From positions 1 through 6,502 of the forward strand of contig CACYCD010000191.1 of assembly GCA_902772755.1 (NCBI GenBank): a DNA stretch of 6,502 nt. Reading direction: 5' to 3'. Made by a program: the position numbers and the translations under genes. Under the pieces are notes generated by a model. It was not told where the DNA came from, ran no database searches, and saw only the letters and a list, made by a program, of their open reading frames with translations. Shown here one piece after another: positions 6,069 through 6,502 of this stretch. Source of the stretch: an uncultured Ruminococcus sp. Its GTDB lineage: Bacteria > Bacillota > Clostridia > Oscillospirales > Acutalibacteraceae. The stretch's first letter is position 1. The number at the start of each line of letters is the position of its first letter.

Positions 6069-6431
6069 TCCCAGATCGGCATATTTTTTAAGTGCGGAAA
6101 AGGTTTCTTCACTTATTACGTGTTCTATCCTGCAGGCGTCCTCTGCGGCGGTTTGCTCGTTCACGCCTATGTTCACAAAAAACTGCGTCAGCAGGGTGTG
6201 ACGCTCATACGTTCTTTCGGCGACCTCTCTGCCAAGCTCGGTCAGGTGCAGAGAGCCGTCACTCTGTACGGTGATATAACCGCCCTCACGCAGAAGCCCC
6301 ATTGCACGGCTGACACTGGGCTTAGAATATCCCATCTCGTCAACAACATCAATTGAGCGTACCTGTGGCTTCTTCATACTCAAAATTAGAATGGTTTCCA
6401 GGTACATCTCACCTGATTCTTTCAATTTCAT
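6066..6431 (-). CDS. DtxR/MntR-family metal-dependent transcriptional regulator (short form)
   Basis: The 121-residue protein has a winged-helix DNA-binding domain (about 5-65; recognition helix near SKPSVSRAMGLL, 36-47; wing ITVQSDGSLHLTELG) and a helical dimerisation and metal domain (about 66-121). It lacks the C-terminal SH3-like domain of full-length DtxR. Candidate metal ligands are Met9 (GEMYLE), Glu12, His78 (ERHTLL), Cys100, Glu103 and His104 (DACRIEH). Met and Cys at the first and fourth of these positions match DtxR/IdeR (Met10, Cys102), whereas B. subtilis MntR has Asp8 and Glu99. I therefore infer iron rather than manganese sensing. The frame extends to a GTG at 6440, but the GGAG site (6443-6440) overlaps that GTG. 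The real start is ATG 6431 (8-base spacing) or ATG 6434 (5-base spacing), and the family usually begins like MKLKESGEMYLE. It is the first gene seen of a three-gene unit and may regulate that unit. Confidence 0.93.
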   Translation of the reverse strand: MKLKESGEMYLETILILSMKKPQVRSIDVVDEMGYSKPSVSRAMGLLREGGYITVQSDGSLHLTELGREVAERTYERHTLLTQFFVNIGVNEQTAAEDACRIEHVISEETFSALKKYADLG

Positions 6432-6458
6432 CATTAACACTCCGAATAACGGGCATCT

Positions 6459-6481
6459 CTAAAAACCCGAGCGGTCTTTAG
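6459..6481. promoter_or_regulatory. 23-base inverted repeat upstream of the metalloregulator (candidate operator or leader hairpin)
   Basis: On the minus strand the 9-base arms CTAAAGACC and GGTTTTTAG (one G-U pair in RNA, one mismatch as DNA) flank the loop GCTCG. It lies 15 bases before the GGAG site and would fall in the 5' leader if the possible -10 at 6502-6497 is used. No T run follows, so a terminator is unlikely on the minus strand. Position and symmetry suit a regulator-binding site, but it does not resemble the classical TTAGGTTAGGCTAACCTAA DtxR box. Confidence 0.4.
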
Positions 6482-6496
6482 TGTGCCGTAGATTTG

Positions 6497-6502
6497 ATTG
6501 TA
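6497..6502 (-). promoter_or_regulatory. Possible -10 box of the regulator operon, at window edge
   Basis: Minus-strand TACAAT at the last six bases of the window. The matching -35 would lie outside, so it cannot be tested here. A start near 6490 would place the 23-base dyad right after +1. Confidence 0.3.

Noticed and set aside
6432..6440. GTG start at 6440 for the metalloregulator
   Set aside because: The only ribosome site (6443-6440) overlaps this codon, so it cannot serve it. The downstream ATGs at 6434 and 6431 have workable spacing.
6459..6481. Intrinsic terminator of a gene to the right
   Set aside because: The hairpin stem is AT-rich and no T run follows on the minus strand. The Ts are inside the stem, so an operator or leader hairpin is the better reading.

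Overview
The window looks like chromosomal DNA from a gut or rumen Clostridia bacterium of the Ruminococcus type. This is an inference from content: a secreted enzyme with a type I dockerin and a starch-binding-like module, a surface protein built from LRR_5-like, MBG/Ig-like and choline-binding-like repeats, a DUF4250 gene, and strong AGGAGG-type ribosome sites throughout. Genes are tightly packed. No gene-free stretch exceeds 190 bases, and I see no rRNA, tRNA, CRISPR array, insertion sequence or phage gene.

Layout. (A) Positions 1-2336, minus strand: three overlapping genes read right to left. They are a glycosyltransferase family 2/GtrA fusion (1278-2336), a membrane-anchored phosphodiester glycosidase with an NAGPA domain (353-1285), and a small multi-pass membrane protein that starts with TTG and runs off the left edge (1-369). 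The gene overlaps (8 and 17 bases) point to translational coupling and one function. My inference is a surface glycan pathway: a sugar is loaded on a lipid carrier, flipped by GtrA, and a phosphodiester-linked sugar is trimmed or remodelled outside the membrane. (B) Positions 2337-2522: a divergent intergenic region with a good promoter for the plus-strand gene. (C) Positions 2523-4322, plus strand: a 599-residue exported mosaic protein ending in a transglutaminase-like domain with an intact Cys-His-Asp triad, followed by a strong intrinsic terminator (4339-4388).

(D) Positions 4396-6431, minus strand: a three-gene unit read right to left. It contains a short DtxR/MntR-family metalloregulator (6066-6431), a 58-residue DUF4250 protein (5880-6056) and a secreted dockerin + CBM26-like + esterase protein (4396-5865). 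The gaps are only 9 and 14 bases. The regulator carries the Met and Cys metal ligands typical of DtxR/IdeR rather than the Asp and Glu of MntR. A 23-base dyad lies just upstream of it, and a possible -10 box sits at the window edge. An iron-type regulator sharing a transcription unit with a dockerin-bearing polysaccharide esterase is the most unexpected arrangement here.

The esterase's dockerin has one good calcium loop and one degenerate loop, so its cohesin binding may be altered. Functions of the TTG-start membrane protein and of DUF4250 are unknown.
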